24,594 nt of DNA from an uncultured Methanobrevibacter sp. GTDB taxonomy: Archaea > Methanobacteriota > Methanobacteria > Methanobacteriales > Methanobacteriaceae. Below the pieces are notes generated by a model that was not told the DNA's origin, did not search any database, and saw nothing but the letters and a program-made list of their open reading frames with translations. The translations under genes and the position numbers were made by a program. This document shows positions 17,506 through 24,185 of the stretch, one piece after another. Numbering within the stretch: position 1 is the stretch's first letter; each line of letters opens with the position of its first letter. The stretch lies in assembly GCF_937881195.1 (NCBI RefSeq), contig NZ_CALGFC010000057.1, positions 1 through 24,594 on the forward strand. The letters are read 5' to 3'.

Positions 17506-18120
17506 TTATATATGGTTTTTTTGGTTTAAAAAATACTTACTAAATACTAAATTAGCTAATTCATAAGATAATTCAAAAAGTATGAAAAATATGAATGTTG
17601 AAAAACTTAAAAATCCAACATAAGGTATTGAAAATCCAGTGATTGATTGATAATAACCTAGTATAGCTAAAAGTAATATAGCTATTTTCATCGTAAATCT
17701 ATAATCAAAGAAAAATTTGAAAAATTTACTTCTTTTATAAATAGTTTCATTATCATTACCAATTTCATCAATAAATGCAGAAAAGATACAAATTAATAAA
17801 GTAATTAAACTTAAATTAGCTAAAATACTACCATTAGGATTAAATATTCCCCAAATAATGTAGAGAGCTAAAAATACTAAAAGGGTTGCAATATGATGTA
17901 TTCCATCAATTTTAAAAGATAATGCAGTACCAACTAAAATTCCAATAAATATATATGATGCATCCACATTGTTACTAGCTAATAAAGCTATAGTTATACC
18001 ACAAATAACCCCTATAATAACCGCAATAATTTTGTTTGATTTTTCATCATATTCATCATCAGAAAACTTCATTAAAAATCCAGAAAGAGAATATAAAATT
18101 GCTAATATAATATAATTCAA
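17506..18120 (-). CDS. Polytopic membrane protein, unknown function, TTG start
   Basis: 204 residues with about six hydrophobic segments. There is an acidic motif right after TM1 (KFSDDEYDE, about 18-26) and a second acidic loop (FIDEIGNDNE, about 115-124), so two clusters of Asp/Glu face loops. I do not recognise the family; the motifs are not those of CDP-archaeol synthase or UbiA prenyltransferases. The start is TTG at 18120: AAGGAG lies 7 bases upstream, and the nearby ATG (18125) is out of frame and hits a stop after two codons. It is upstream of GGGP synthase on the same strand but separated by 351 bases of repeats, so a lipid role is only a guess. Confidence 0.75.
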   Translation of the reverse strand: MNYIILAILYSLSGFLMKFSDDEYDEKSNKIIAVIIGVICGITIALLASNNVDASYIFIGILVGTALSFKIDGIHHIATLLVFLALYIIWGIFNPNGSILANLSLITLLICIFSAFIDEIGNDNETIYKRSKFFKFFFDYRFTMKIAILLLAILGYYQSITGFSIPYVGFLSFSTFIFFILFELSYELANLVFSKYFLNQKNHI

Positions 18121-18694
18121 TACATAACTCCTTAATAACTAATTATTTTTTAAATATAATAATTTAAATTTTTTATTTACTCTCAAAAAAGTAAATCTTC
18201 TTTATTATTTTTAATAGATATTTTAAAAAAAGAAATAATAGAGATTTTTCATTTACTAATTTTCTTAATAAAAATTAATATTAACTGAAATAATAAATAT
18301 CTTTTTTCATATTTTGTTTAACTACTCTAATAAAGATTACTTATAATTTGATAAAGATTTTATTTCACTTATTCAATTCTGTGAGAAATAGAAATTGAAA
18401 TTACATAATAAGTTCATGCTAAGTTTTTAAAAATCTTAAATTAATTCAAAATAGTAAAAACCAATGAAATAGTGATTAAATATTGGAGACTCTGATTTAA
18501 TATATATAATTTATATATATATAAATTTGAAAATTTATATTTATTTTAAATTTCAATATCTTAAATTTTATTTTGATTCAAATTTTTAAAAATAGACAAA
18601 TATATTAATAATAATTTCCTTAAATATATTACTATTAATAACTTAATCCAAATTTTATTTTTAAAAGATATTAATTTATAAGGAAAAAGATTCC
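18121..18694. other. AT-rich divergent spacer between the membrane protein and KilA-N genes
   Basis: 574 bases with no gene. A perfect 20-bp palindrome made of AATTT/AAATT around alternating TA lies at 18508-18527. A TATA-like CTTAAATATATT at 18619-18630 is suitably placed for the KilA-N gene, whose likely ribosome binding site AAGGA is at about 18680. Nothing else stands out. Confidence 0.65.
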
Positions 18695-19522
18695 ATGAAC
18701 GAAAAAGAAACAATAAATGTTAAAGGAACAAATGTATCTTTTGTATCAAAAGCTGAAGAAGATTACATTTCACTAACAGATATTGCAAAATATAGAAATG
18801 ATAAAAATCCTTCAGAAATAATTAGTTTGTGGCTTCGTACATATAGTACAATAGAATATTTAGGTTTATGGGAAAAATTAAATAATCCCAATTTTAAACC
18901 CCACATATATGAGGGGTTTAAAAATGAGTCAGCAAAACCTCATTTTTGGATGTCGTCCAAAAAATGGATAAAAGAAACAAATGCAATTGGTCTATTTTCA
19001 AAATCAGGGAGATATGGGGGTGGAACATATGCACATTCTGATATCGCATTTAAATTTGCGTCTTGGATTTCAGCAGAATTTGAATTATATCTTATCACAG
19101 AATTTAAACGCCTAAAAATTGAAGAACAAAAAAGATTATCATTAGAATGGAATTTACAAAGAACTTTATCAAAAATAAACTATCGTATCCATACCGATGC
19201 TATAAAAGATACAATTATTCCCAAAACAATTACTAATGACCAAATATCTTTTGTCTATGCAGATGAAGCAGATTTATTAAATGTAGCTCTATTTGGAATG
19301 ACAGCCAAACAGTGGAGAATTTCTAATCCAAAAACAAAAGGCAATATACGAGATTATGCTACATTAGAACAATTAATTGTTCTTTCAAATATGGAAGGAA
19401 TAAATGCTCTTTTAATAAGAGAAGAAATTCCTCAAAAAGAAAGATTAATAAGACTGAATAAAGTTGCAATAACACAGATGCATTCATTAATAGATAATAA
19501 GTTAATGAAAAAGTTAAAATAG
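18695..19522 (+). CDS. KilA-N domain protein
   Basis: 275 residues. The N-terminal 150 residues match the KilA-N DNA-binding domain family found in phages, viruses and mobile elements: YISLTDIAKYRN (24-35), SEIISLWLRTYSTIEYLGLWEKLNNPNF (about 40-67), KKWIKETNAIGLFSKSGRYGGG (89-110), TYAHSDIAFKFASWISAEFELYLITEFKRLK. The C-terminal half has the companion conserved segment (YADEADLLNVALFGMTAKQW and GNIRDYATLEQL) that usually follows this domain. It probably binds DNA or regulates; no enzyme motif is seen. It is a single gene with no phage genes nearby. Two adjacent inverted repeats lie inside the coding sequence (18892-18947). Family members I remember have GRYGGTYAH, so the third Gly here may be a one-residue insertion. 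Confidence 0.9.
   Translation: MNEKETINVKGTNVSFVSKAEEDYISLTDIAKYRNDKNPSEIISLWLRTYSTIEYLGLWEKLNNPNFKPHIYEGFKNESAKPHFWMSSKKWIKETNAIGLFSKSGRYGGGTYAHSDIAFKFASWISAEFELYLITEFKRLKIEEQKRLSLEWNLQRTLSKINYRIHTDAIKDTIIPKTITNDQISFVYADEADLLNVALFGMTAKQWRISNPKTKGNIRDYATLEQLIVLSNMEGINALLIREEIPQKERLIRLNKVAITQMHSLIDNKLMKKLK
18892..18947 (+). other. Two adjacent hairpins inside the KilA-N coding sequence
   Basis: First: TTTTAAACCCC (18892-18902) pairs with GGGGTTTAAAA (18913-18923). The 10-base loop contains the palindrome CATATATG (18904-18911), so the whole 32 bases are a palindrome with one symmetric A/A mismatch. Second: AAAAATGAG (18920-18928) pairs with CTCATTTTT (18939-18947) across a 10-base loop. The two share four bases and so are mutually exclusive at full length. 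They cover codons about 66-84. Confidence 0.8.
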
Positions 19523-19662
19523 TTATAACAATAATAGAAACTAAATTTTTATTTCTATTATTAAAACTAAAATTGGAAAGATATAATATAAAATTTTTAT
19601 ATTATTATTAGAATTAAAAATACAAATACAAAATGAATTTGTACTTTTAATTCAGATTATTC
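19523..19662. terminator. Three-hairpin spacer between convergent KilA-N and deoxyhypusine synthase genes
   Basis: AATAATAGAAA (19530-19540) pairs with TTTCTATTATT (19552-19562). ATAATATAAAA (19583-19593) pairs with TTTTATATTAT (19595-19605). A 17-base arm at 19611-19627 pairs with 19637-19653 with one mismatch and a 9-base loop. The genes end at 19522 and 19663 and face each other, so bidirectional termination is the simplest reading. Archaeal termination usually relies on U-runs rather than hairpins, so the stems may also serve as 3'-end stabilisers. Confidence 0.55.
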
Positions 19663-20622
19663 TTATTTAATCTTATCTAATGCAGCTGCATAGATTAAAG
19701 GGAAAATAATTGTAACATCTCCAACAACAGAAGCCAAATTTGATCCACATTTTGCTTTTGACCATGATTTAGCTTCTTCAAGTGGAGCACCACTTAAACT
19801 ACCTGTTTCACTACGATCCATAGTAATTTGAATTGCTGCATCAACACCACCTTTTAAAAGATTAGAAGCGAGACAATAATGTTTAGGAAGACCTCCTCCA
19901 AGAAGTATAGCTCCAACTTCTTCTGATTCAAATACAATATCTGAAAGATCATTCATATCAGCTATAGCATCTAAAACAAGATTATTCTCCTGAGTAAACA
20001 TCCATAATTGTAATCCAAACATACTATCAATTAAACCAGGAGCAAAAATTGGAATGTTATTTTCAGCAGCTATTTTAAGAATAGAATTTTCATCTTTAAT
20101 TAAAAGACCTATTTCATATAATAAATCCTTAATTGAAATTATAGGTTTATAACATGAATTATTTGAGTTATTGGGATTTTTTTTAATAATAGATTTAGTT
20201 ATTTGATCAAAAAGCTTGATTATTTCTTTTTCAAAAACTTCAAAATCATCAGATTTTGTGTAAACATCCCCAATTCGACCCATTCCAGCTTCATTAAGTT
20301 TTTCATCATCGAACCCATAATCACGATAATGAGAACCACCAAATGATTCTAAAAGATCATGAGTTATATTAGCACCACTCGTTATTAAAACATCTATTTG
20401 ATTTCTTTTAATCATAGTAGCTATAATATTACGAAGACCTCCTGGAACAAGCGGTCCAGCTACACTTAAAAAAACTTTCATATCTTCAGAAGAAATCATA
20501 TCAGCTAAAAGTTCACAAGCCCTACCAACTCTACCTGCACCTAAAACACCAGAGGAAGAAAATTCTTCAATAATATCGATAATCTTCATATCTTCATTAA
20601 TATTCATTTGATTAACATTCAT
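19663..20622 (-). CDS. dys: Deoxyhypusine synthase
   Basis: NAD-dependent transfer of the butylamine group of spermidine to a lysine of translation factor aIF5A. 319 residues. Conserved parts include VLGAGRVGRACELLADMI (26-43), MKVFLSVAGPLVPGGLRNIIATMI (48-71), LITSGANITHDLLESFGGSHY (79-99), the NAD-binding ILLGGGLPKHY and, near the end, EEAKSWSKAKCGSNLASVVGD with Lys289 at the position of the catalytic lysine of the family (SWGK in the human enzyme). An Asn-rich insertion (about 154-161, PNNSNNS) is a local feature. AAAGG lies upstream of the ATG. It is transcribed alone. A deoxyhypusine-synthase-like paralogue with another substrate cannot be excluded, but the lysine motif favours the true enzyme. 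Confidence 0.9.
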   Translation of the reverse strand: MNVNQMNINEDMKIIDIIEEFSSSGVLGAGRVGRACELLADMISSEDMKVFLSVAGPLVPGGLRNIIATMIKRNQIDVLITSGANITHDLLESFGGSHYRDYGFDDEKLNEAGMGRIGDVYTKSDDFEVFEKEIIKLFDQITKSIIKKNPNNSNNSCYKPIISIKDLLYEIGLLIKDENSILKIAAENNIPIFAPGLIDSMFGLQLWMFTQENNLVLDAIADMNDLSDIVFESEEVGAILLGGGLPKHYCLASNLLKGGVDAAIQITMDRSETGSLSGAPLEEAKSWSKAKCGSNLASVVGDVTIIFPLIYAAALDKIK

Positions 20623-21098
20623 AATAAGCCTTTTTTCATCAATTTAAAAAAAAATAGTAATATTTAAAAAAATACTAATAGAAATATGTTAAAACCCATT
20701 AATAAAAATTACTTTTAAAAATATTTTTATTAAAAATAAAATTATATCCCTCCAAAAAAAATATTTTAATTTTTATTACTATTTTTAATAATAATTATAA
20801 AACTCAAACCAAAAAAAATATTATAAGAGTAATACTTTTATACGATGAAATAAATACTTATTAAAAGTTTCGCTTTTATAAGAATTATAATAACAATATT
20901 GTGAAAATTTCAATATTTCAATGAAACCAATAAAATGAATAAAGTGATATTAATAACATTAAAAATTGCTTTATTAACTAAAAATTATCAAAAGAGATAA
21001 AAAATTGACAAAATTGGGTATTATCGTTCATAATATCTATTTTTTTAAATTCAAAAAATAAAAATAAAATAGATATAATATAAAAAATGTGATATAAA
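20623..21098. other. Divergent spacer between deoxyhypusine synthase and the CPBP protease
   Basis: 476 AT-rich bases with no gene. A hairpin at 20857-20882 has CTTATTAAAAG pairing with CTTTTATAAG (one bulged T) around the loop TTTCG, one of the few G/C-capped structures in the region. A small inverted repeat TATTAT/ATAATA with a 5-base loop is at 21019-21035, about 65 bases upstream of the protease start. Promoters for both genes must be here but no box can be singled out. Confidence 0.6.
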
Positions 21099-21839
21099 AT
21101 GCAAAAAGAAAATAATAATAATAATAATAATAACAAATTTAATTTTTTTAAATTCGAAAGAAAAGATATTGATTTTCCATTTTATAACAATAACCCAAAA
21201 TTAAGTATTCAACATTGGATTATCTTATTAATTTCAGTTTTAATACCACTAATATTAATTTTTCTTCCACATACTGGATTAGAAAGAGCGGAAGGAATAT
21301 TATACTTTCTAATTCCATTTTTAATATTTGGTATTGTAAGTAGCTGGAAATACGATTTAATATGTAAAAAATTACAAAGAAATGATTTAAAATTAATAAT
21401 AAGCCTAATAATATTGGAATTTATTTTTTCAATAGCTATTGCATTAATTATAAAATACATATTTAATATTCATGCTCAGACTAATCCAGCTATTGGTGAA
21501 TTAAGCTCATTATTATTCTGGATAGTTTTCCCATTTCAGATTTTTGGTGAAGAATTATTAAAAATAATACCATTCCTACTACTTTTAACAATTTTCTATA
21601 AAATTAGCAATAATAGAAAAATAAGCATTGTGATTTCAACAGCTTTAGTATTAATAATGTTTGGACTTATACATTTACCTGCCTACAAAAACATATTTTC
21701 AGTGCTACTTCTTCAAGGATTAGGATCAATATTTACAATGTTTGGATATTTAAAAACAAAAAACATATTCGTGTCCTATTTAATACATATAATATATGAT
21801 ACAATAACATTCATAATAGCATCAGTAGGAGCACACTAA
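21099..21839 (+). CDS. CPBP (CAAX/Abi) family intramembrane metalloprotease, poly-Asn N-terminus
   Basis: 246 residues with about seven hydrophobic segments. The three CPBP motifs are present in order: FGEELLK (Glu151 and Glu152; the usual following Arg is Lys here), FGLIH (Phe188 and His192) and HIIYD (His230 and Asp234). These form the intramembrane metal site of Rce1-like proteases, so proteolysis in the cytoplasmic membrane is expected. Members process prenylated proteins in eukaryotes and peptides or bacteriocins in bacteria; the substrate here is unknown. Residues 5-12 are a run of Asn encoded by AAT repeats, like the otherwise unrelated membrane protein at 5064-5810. GTGAT precedes the ATG. 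Single gene, convergent with the CAT-like gene. Confidence 0.85.
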   Translation: MQKENNNNNNNNKFNFFKFERKDIDFPFYNNNPKLSIQHWIILLISVLIPLILIFLPHTGLERAEGILYFLIPFLIFGIVSSWKYDLICKKLQRNDLKLIISLIILEFIFSIAIALIIKYIFNIHAQTNPAIGELSSLLFWIVFPFQIFGEELLKIIPFLLLLTIFYKISNNRKISIVISTALVLIMFGLIHLPAYKNIFSVLLLQGLGSIFTMFGYLKTKNIFVSYLIHIIYDTITFIIASVGAH

Positions 21840-21862
21840 AAATAAATACTAAAAATCCATAT

Positions 21863-21895
21863 AAATCAAAAATCTATAGAAATCAAAAATCTATA
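21863..21895. repeat. 17-bp direct repeat between convergent CPBP and CAT-like genes
   Basis: AAATCAAAAATCTATA at 21863-21878 is repeated at 21880-21895, a period of 17. It fills the centre of the 72-base spacer separating the two gene ends, where transcripts from both sides should stop. Confidence 0.75.
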
Positions 21896-21911
21896 TAAAT
21901 TTTAAAATTTT

Positions 21912-22562
21912 TTACATATTTCCATTTTTTGAAATAGTTTCAGGATTGTTAAAATATTCTTGTACATTATCATAAAAGTGACCAATTTGTCGCCCATATA
22001 CAAAAATATGGTTAAAAGCTATTGCAACAGACATTTTATTATTAGAAACTTTTCCCCAAGTTATCAAAGGTTGAACTTGGTGAGGTTCTAAAATACAATT
22101 AGATAAAGTGTCAAAATCAACCCAAGGAATACAAGAAAAATTTCCAATTGGCTCAATATCCCTTTTAGTAATTTCAAGAGAAAATCCCTGTTTATTTCCA
22201 TTTAAAATAGAATCGCGAAGATTAATTACTCGATCATGCCATTCTTTTAATGATTCTGATTTTTTAGGAGGAGAGACTCGCATTTCTTCAAATACAGATT
22301 CATCTTTATCCATTATAGGTACTATAGCATCTAATTTATCAAATTCAATAGCTTTACCATTTAAAATTCGTCTACGTAACTCTGGAACAGAATTTAAACC
22401 CGAAAGTAAACAACCAAGTGATAAAACGAAAAAAGACAAATTTTTCTCATTACAAAAATTCAAAACATTTTTCACATTAATCCTAGCAGAAATGGAACAT
22501 CTAGAAGTAAAAAAATTTGAAAAAGGAGAATCTTTCAAATCAAAATCTAATTCTTTCATCAT
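21912..22562 (-). CDS. Chloramphenicol acetyltransferase-like protein (class A CAT fold)
   Basis: 216 residues from the ATG at 22562, chosen over an ATG 25 codons earlier because GGAG lies 7 bases upstream and because this gives the usual CAT length. Family landmarks are SRCSISARINV near the start, the central substrate-pocket region (IVPIMDKDESVFEEMRV), NFSCIPWVDFDTLSN, and the active-site segment NHIFVYGRQIGHFYDN. The catalytic histidine is retained, but the usual motif HHxxxDG reads NHIFVYG, so the structural Asp is Tyr. Together with wide variation in the pocket this argues against real chloramphenicol resistance; an acetyl-CoA- or acyl-CoA-dependent transferase with an unknown acceptor is likelier. 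It is divergent from the metal-responsive operon. Confidence 0.82.
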   Translation of the reverse strand: MMKELDFDLKDSPFSNFFTSRCSISARINVKNVLNFCNEKNLSFFVLSLGCLLSGLNSVPELRRRILNGKAIEFDKLDAIVPIMDKDESVFEEMRVSPPKKSESLKEWHDRVINLRDSILNGNKQGFSLEITKRDIEPIGNFSCIPWVDFDTLSNCILEPHQVQPLITWGKVSNNKMSVAIAFNHIFVYGRQIGHFYDNVQEYFNNPETISKNGNM

Positions 22563-22677
22563 TATAAGACTCCAATATTTTAACAATAAATAATTTTTAA
22601 GTTTTAAAATATAAAATACATTTGAAACTTCTCTCATTATTAAAAATTAATTTATAAAATTATATCCTCTATAAATA

Positions 22678-22746
22678 ATCCATATTTTTATATATAAATA
22701 TTCTATATTTTTATATATAAATATTCTATATTTTTATATATAAATA
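22678..22746 (-). repeat. 23-bp tandem repeat, three copies, each with a TATA-like core
   Basis: Units at 22678-22700, 22701-22723 and 22724-22746 are identical except for the first four bases (ATCC in the first, TTCT in the other two). A fourth partial copy begins at 22747. On the minus strand every unit reads TATTTATATATAAAAATATA, a good archaeal TATA core, upstream of the CAT-like gene. Only the gene-proximal copies are near enough for a normal leader. Confidence 0.85.
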
Positions 22747-22867
22747 TCCTATATTTTTTATAATTAATTAATATTATTTATTGATAGTTTATATTATTTT
22801 ATCCATATTTTATATATTTTTAAATGTTTATTATATATTTTTTAAATTTATTATTATATTGATATAA

Positions 22868-22886
22868 CGAAATATTTAAATATATA
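22868..22886 (+). promoter_or_regulatory. Probable promoter of the metalloregulator operon, near-leaderless
   Basis: CGAAA (22868-22872) has the form of an archaeal BRE and runs into a TATA box within the 12-bp palindrome ATATTTAAATAT (22872-22883). The box centre is about 29 bases before the ATG at 22906, so the transcript would start at or within a few bases of the start codon. No ribosome binding site is present before this ATG, which agrees. The palindrome overlapping the box is a natural site for an ArsR-type repressor, an inference. Confidence 0.55.
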
Positions 22887-22905
22887 ATTTTATATATTAT
22901 TTTCT

Positions 22906-23259
22906 ATGCCAAATTGTAAAAATAATATTTGTCTTGAACAATATAAGAATTTAAATTTGGAGGAGTTAATAAATGAAATTCCCTCAGAGGATAATTTATA
23001 TGAAATGGGTGAAATTATAAAAGCCATTTCTGACCCATTAAGATTAAAAATATTATATTTATTGAAAAATGGAGAATTATGTGCTTGTCACATTGATTCT
23101 GCATTGGATAAACCACAATCAACAATTTCTCATCATTTAAACATTCTAAAAAAAGCTAAGTTTTTAAACTGGAGAAAAGAAGGAAAGTGGACACATTATA
23201 GCTTAGCTGATGAAAAAATAATAGACCGTATAGAAAAAATAATTAAAATAGGAGAATAA
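22906..23259 (+). CDS. ArsR/SmtB-family metalloregulator of CadC type
   Basis: 117-residue winged-helix repressor. The fold is clear: IIKAISDPLRLKILYLL (about 38-53), GELCACHI at the start of the recognition region, KPQSTISHHLNILKKAKFLNWRKEGKWTHYSL (about 69-100). Cys59 and Cys61 in ELCAC together with N-terminal Cys4 and Cys9 copy the arrangement of Staphylococcus CadC (Cys7, Cys11, Cys58, Cys60), whose thiolate site senses Cd, Pb and Bi. The C-terminal helix lacks the His/Asp residues of the alternative Zn site. First gene of a three-gene operon: the next start is 5 bases after its stop, and GGAG for that gene lies within its own last codons. It probably represses its own operon until a soft metal or metalloid binds. 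Confidence 0.9.
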   Translation: MPNCKNNICLEQYKNLNLEELINEIPSEDNLYEMGEIIKAISDPLRLKILYLLKNGELCACHIDSALDKPQSTISHHLNILKKAKFLNWRKEGKWTHYSLADEKIIDRIEKIIKIGE

Positions 23260-23264
23260 ATGAT

Positions 23265-24185
23265 ATGGTCGATGAAATTAATATAGATTGTTGCTGTGAG
23301 TCCATAGAAGAAAAGGAAGAAAAAAAGGGTGTAAACTGTTTTTGTGAAAATATTAAAGAAGAAAATGAAAGTAGAGATTTTTGTTCTGAAACAATTGAAA
23401 AAGAAGAAGAAAATGGTTTTAATTGTTGCTGTGGCGATTATGAAGTAACAGATGATTCTAAATTAGAAAATCCTCAAAATTCTAAAAAAGATATAGATTT
23501 AAAAACATTGAATAAAATTAAAAACATGGCTGAAAGTTTAGACATGGACATTATAGGTTTTGGAAAGATATCTAAAGAAGAAATGAAAAAAAATGAAAAG
23601 TTGATATATCCAAATGCTATTGTTTTAACTATGAAAATTGGAGAAAAAATTATAAATGAACCTCCTAGTGAATTTGCACAAGATTTAAACAATTTGCTTT
23701 ATGATAAATTTGGAAAAAGTTTATATATTATTTCTGATTACCTTAGAAAAAATGATTTTGCAACACAGGTTGCTCATCCTCATCAAAATTTATTAGACCT
23801 ATCAAAATTAGCAGAAAACTCAGGAATTGGAATAGTAGGACGAAGCCATTTATTAATCACTCCAGAATCAGGACCCTCTCAGAAAATAGGAGCAATACTA
23901 ACATCAATCGAAAATCTAACATTTTCAAAAGAAAATACTCATAAATGGATTAATGATTATTGTAAAAGATGCGGTAAATGCATTAAAGCCTGTCCCGAAG
24001 ATGCACTAAAAAAAGATTACATGGATGAAAACAGGGCAGAATTTATTGAATCAAAATGTTTAGGATGTAATCAAGGATGTACTTACTGTATTGAAGAATG
24101 TCCTTTTTATAAAGATGAATATAATTATTTAAAAGAAAAACATAATAAACTAGAATCTAAACTAAAGGAAAAAGGAAAAATATGA
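23265..24185 (+). CDS. Iron-sulfur protein, QueG-like (COG1600-type) fold with Cys-cluster N-terminal repeats
   Basis: 306 residues in three parts. Residues 1 to about 65 are an acidic Cys-rich segment: Cys9-11, Cys25 and 27, Cys40, Cys54-56, each cluster followed by a Glu/Lys-rich spacer (ESIEEKEE, ENIKEE, ETIEKEEE), apparently a degenerate repeat. About 80-230 resembles the epoxyqueuosine reductase superfamily (SGIGIVGRSHLLITPESGPS and KIGAILTSIENL). About 233-279 is a two-cluster ferredoxin domain: CxxCxxCxxxCP (Cys233, 236, 239, 243) and Cys265, 268, 272, 275, 279. Archaea do not make queuosine this way, so a true QueG role is unlikely; redox chemistry on a metal, corrinoid or other substrate is inferred from the fold and operon. 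GGAG lies 10 bases upstream and the gene overlaps the next by ATGA. Confidence 0.8.
   Translation: MVDEINIDCCCESIEEKEEKKGVNCFCENIKEENESRDFCSETIEKEEENGFNCCCGDYEVTDDSKLENPQNSKKDIDLKTLNKIKNMAESLDMDIIGFGKISKEEMKKNEKLIYPNAIVLTMKIGEKIINEPPSEFAQDLNNLLYDKFGKSLYIISDYLRKNDFATQVAHPHQNLLDLSKLAENSGIGIVGRSHLLITPESGPSQKIGAILTSIENLTFSKENTHKWINDYCKRCGKCIKACPEDALKKDYMDENRAEFIESKCLGCNQGCTYCIEECPFYKDEYNYLKEKHNKLESKLKEKGKI

Larger units (their letters stand above)
22563..22905. promoter_or_regulatory. Divergent promoter region between the CAT-like gene and the metalloregulator operon
   Basis: 343 bases holding three 23-bp repeats (22678-22746) and the regulator promoter (22868-22886). An alternative, longer CAT-like reading frame extends to 22637, but its ATG has no clear ribosome binding site. 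The sequence from 22750 to 22865 is almost pure A/T without an assignable signal. Confidence 0.6.

Noticed and set aside
18508..18527. The 20-bp AT palindrome as a replication origin or att site
   Set aside because: No Cdc6/Orc1 gene, no G-rich origin box, and no matching second copy at the other side of the KilA-N gene; alternating TA palindromes are common in this DNA.
22108..22593. 161-codon plus-strand frame opposite the CAT-like gene
   Set aside because: The minus-strand product carries recognisable family motifs and a good ribosome binding site; the plus-strand product matches nothing and has no start signal.
23265..24185. Annotation of the iron-sulfur protein as epoxyqueuosine reductase
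   Set aside because: Archaea make archaeosine rather than queuosine, the gene sits behind a metal sensor, and it has an extra Cys-cluster region; only the fold resemblance is retained.
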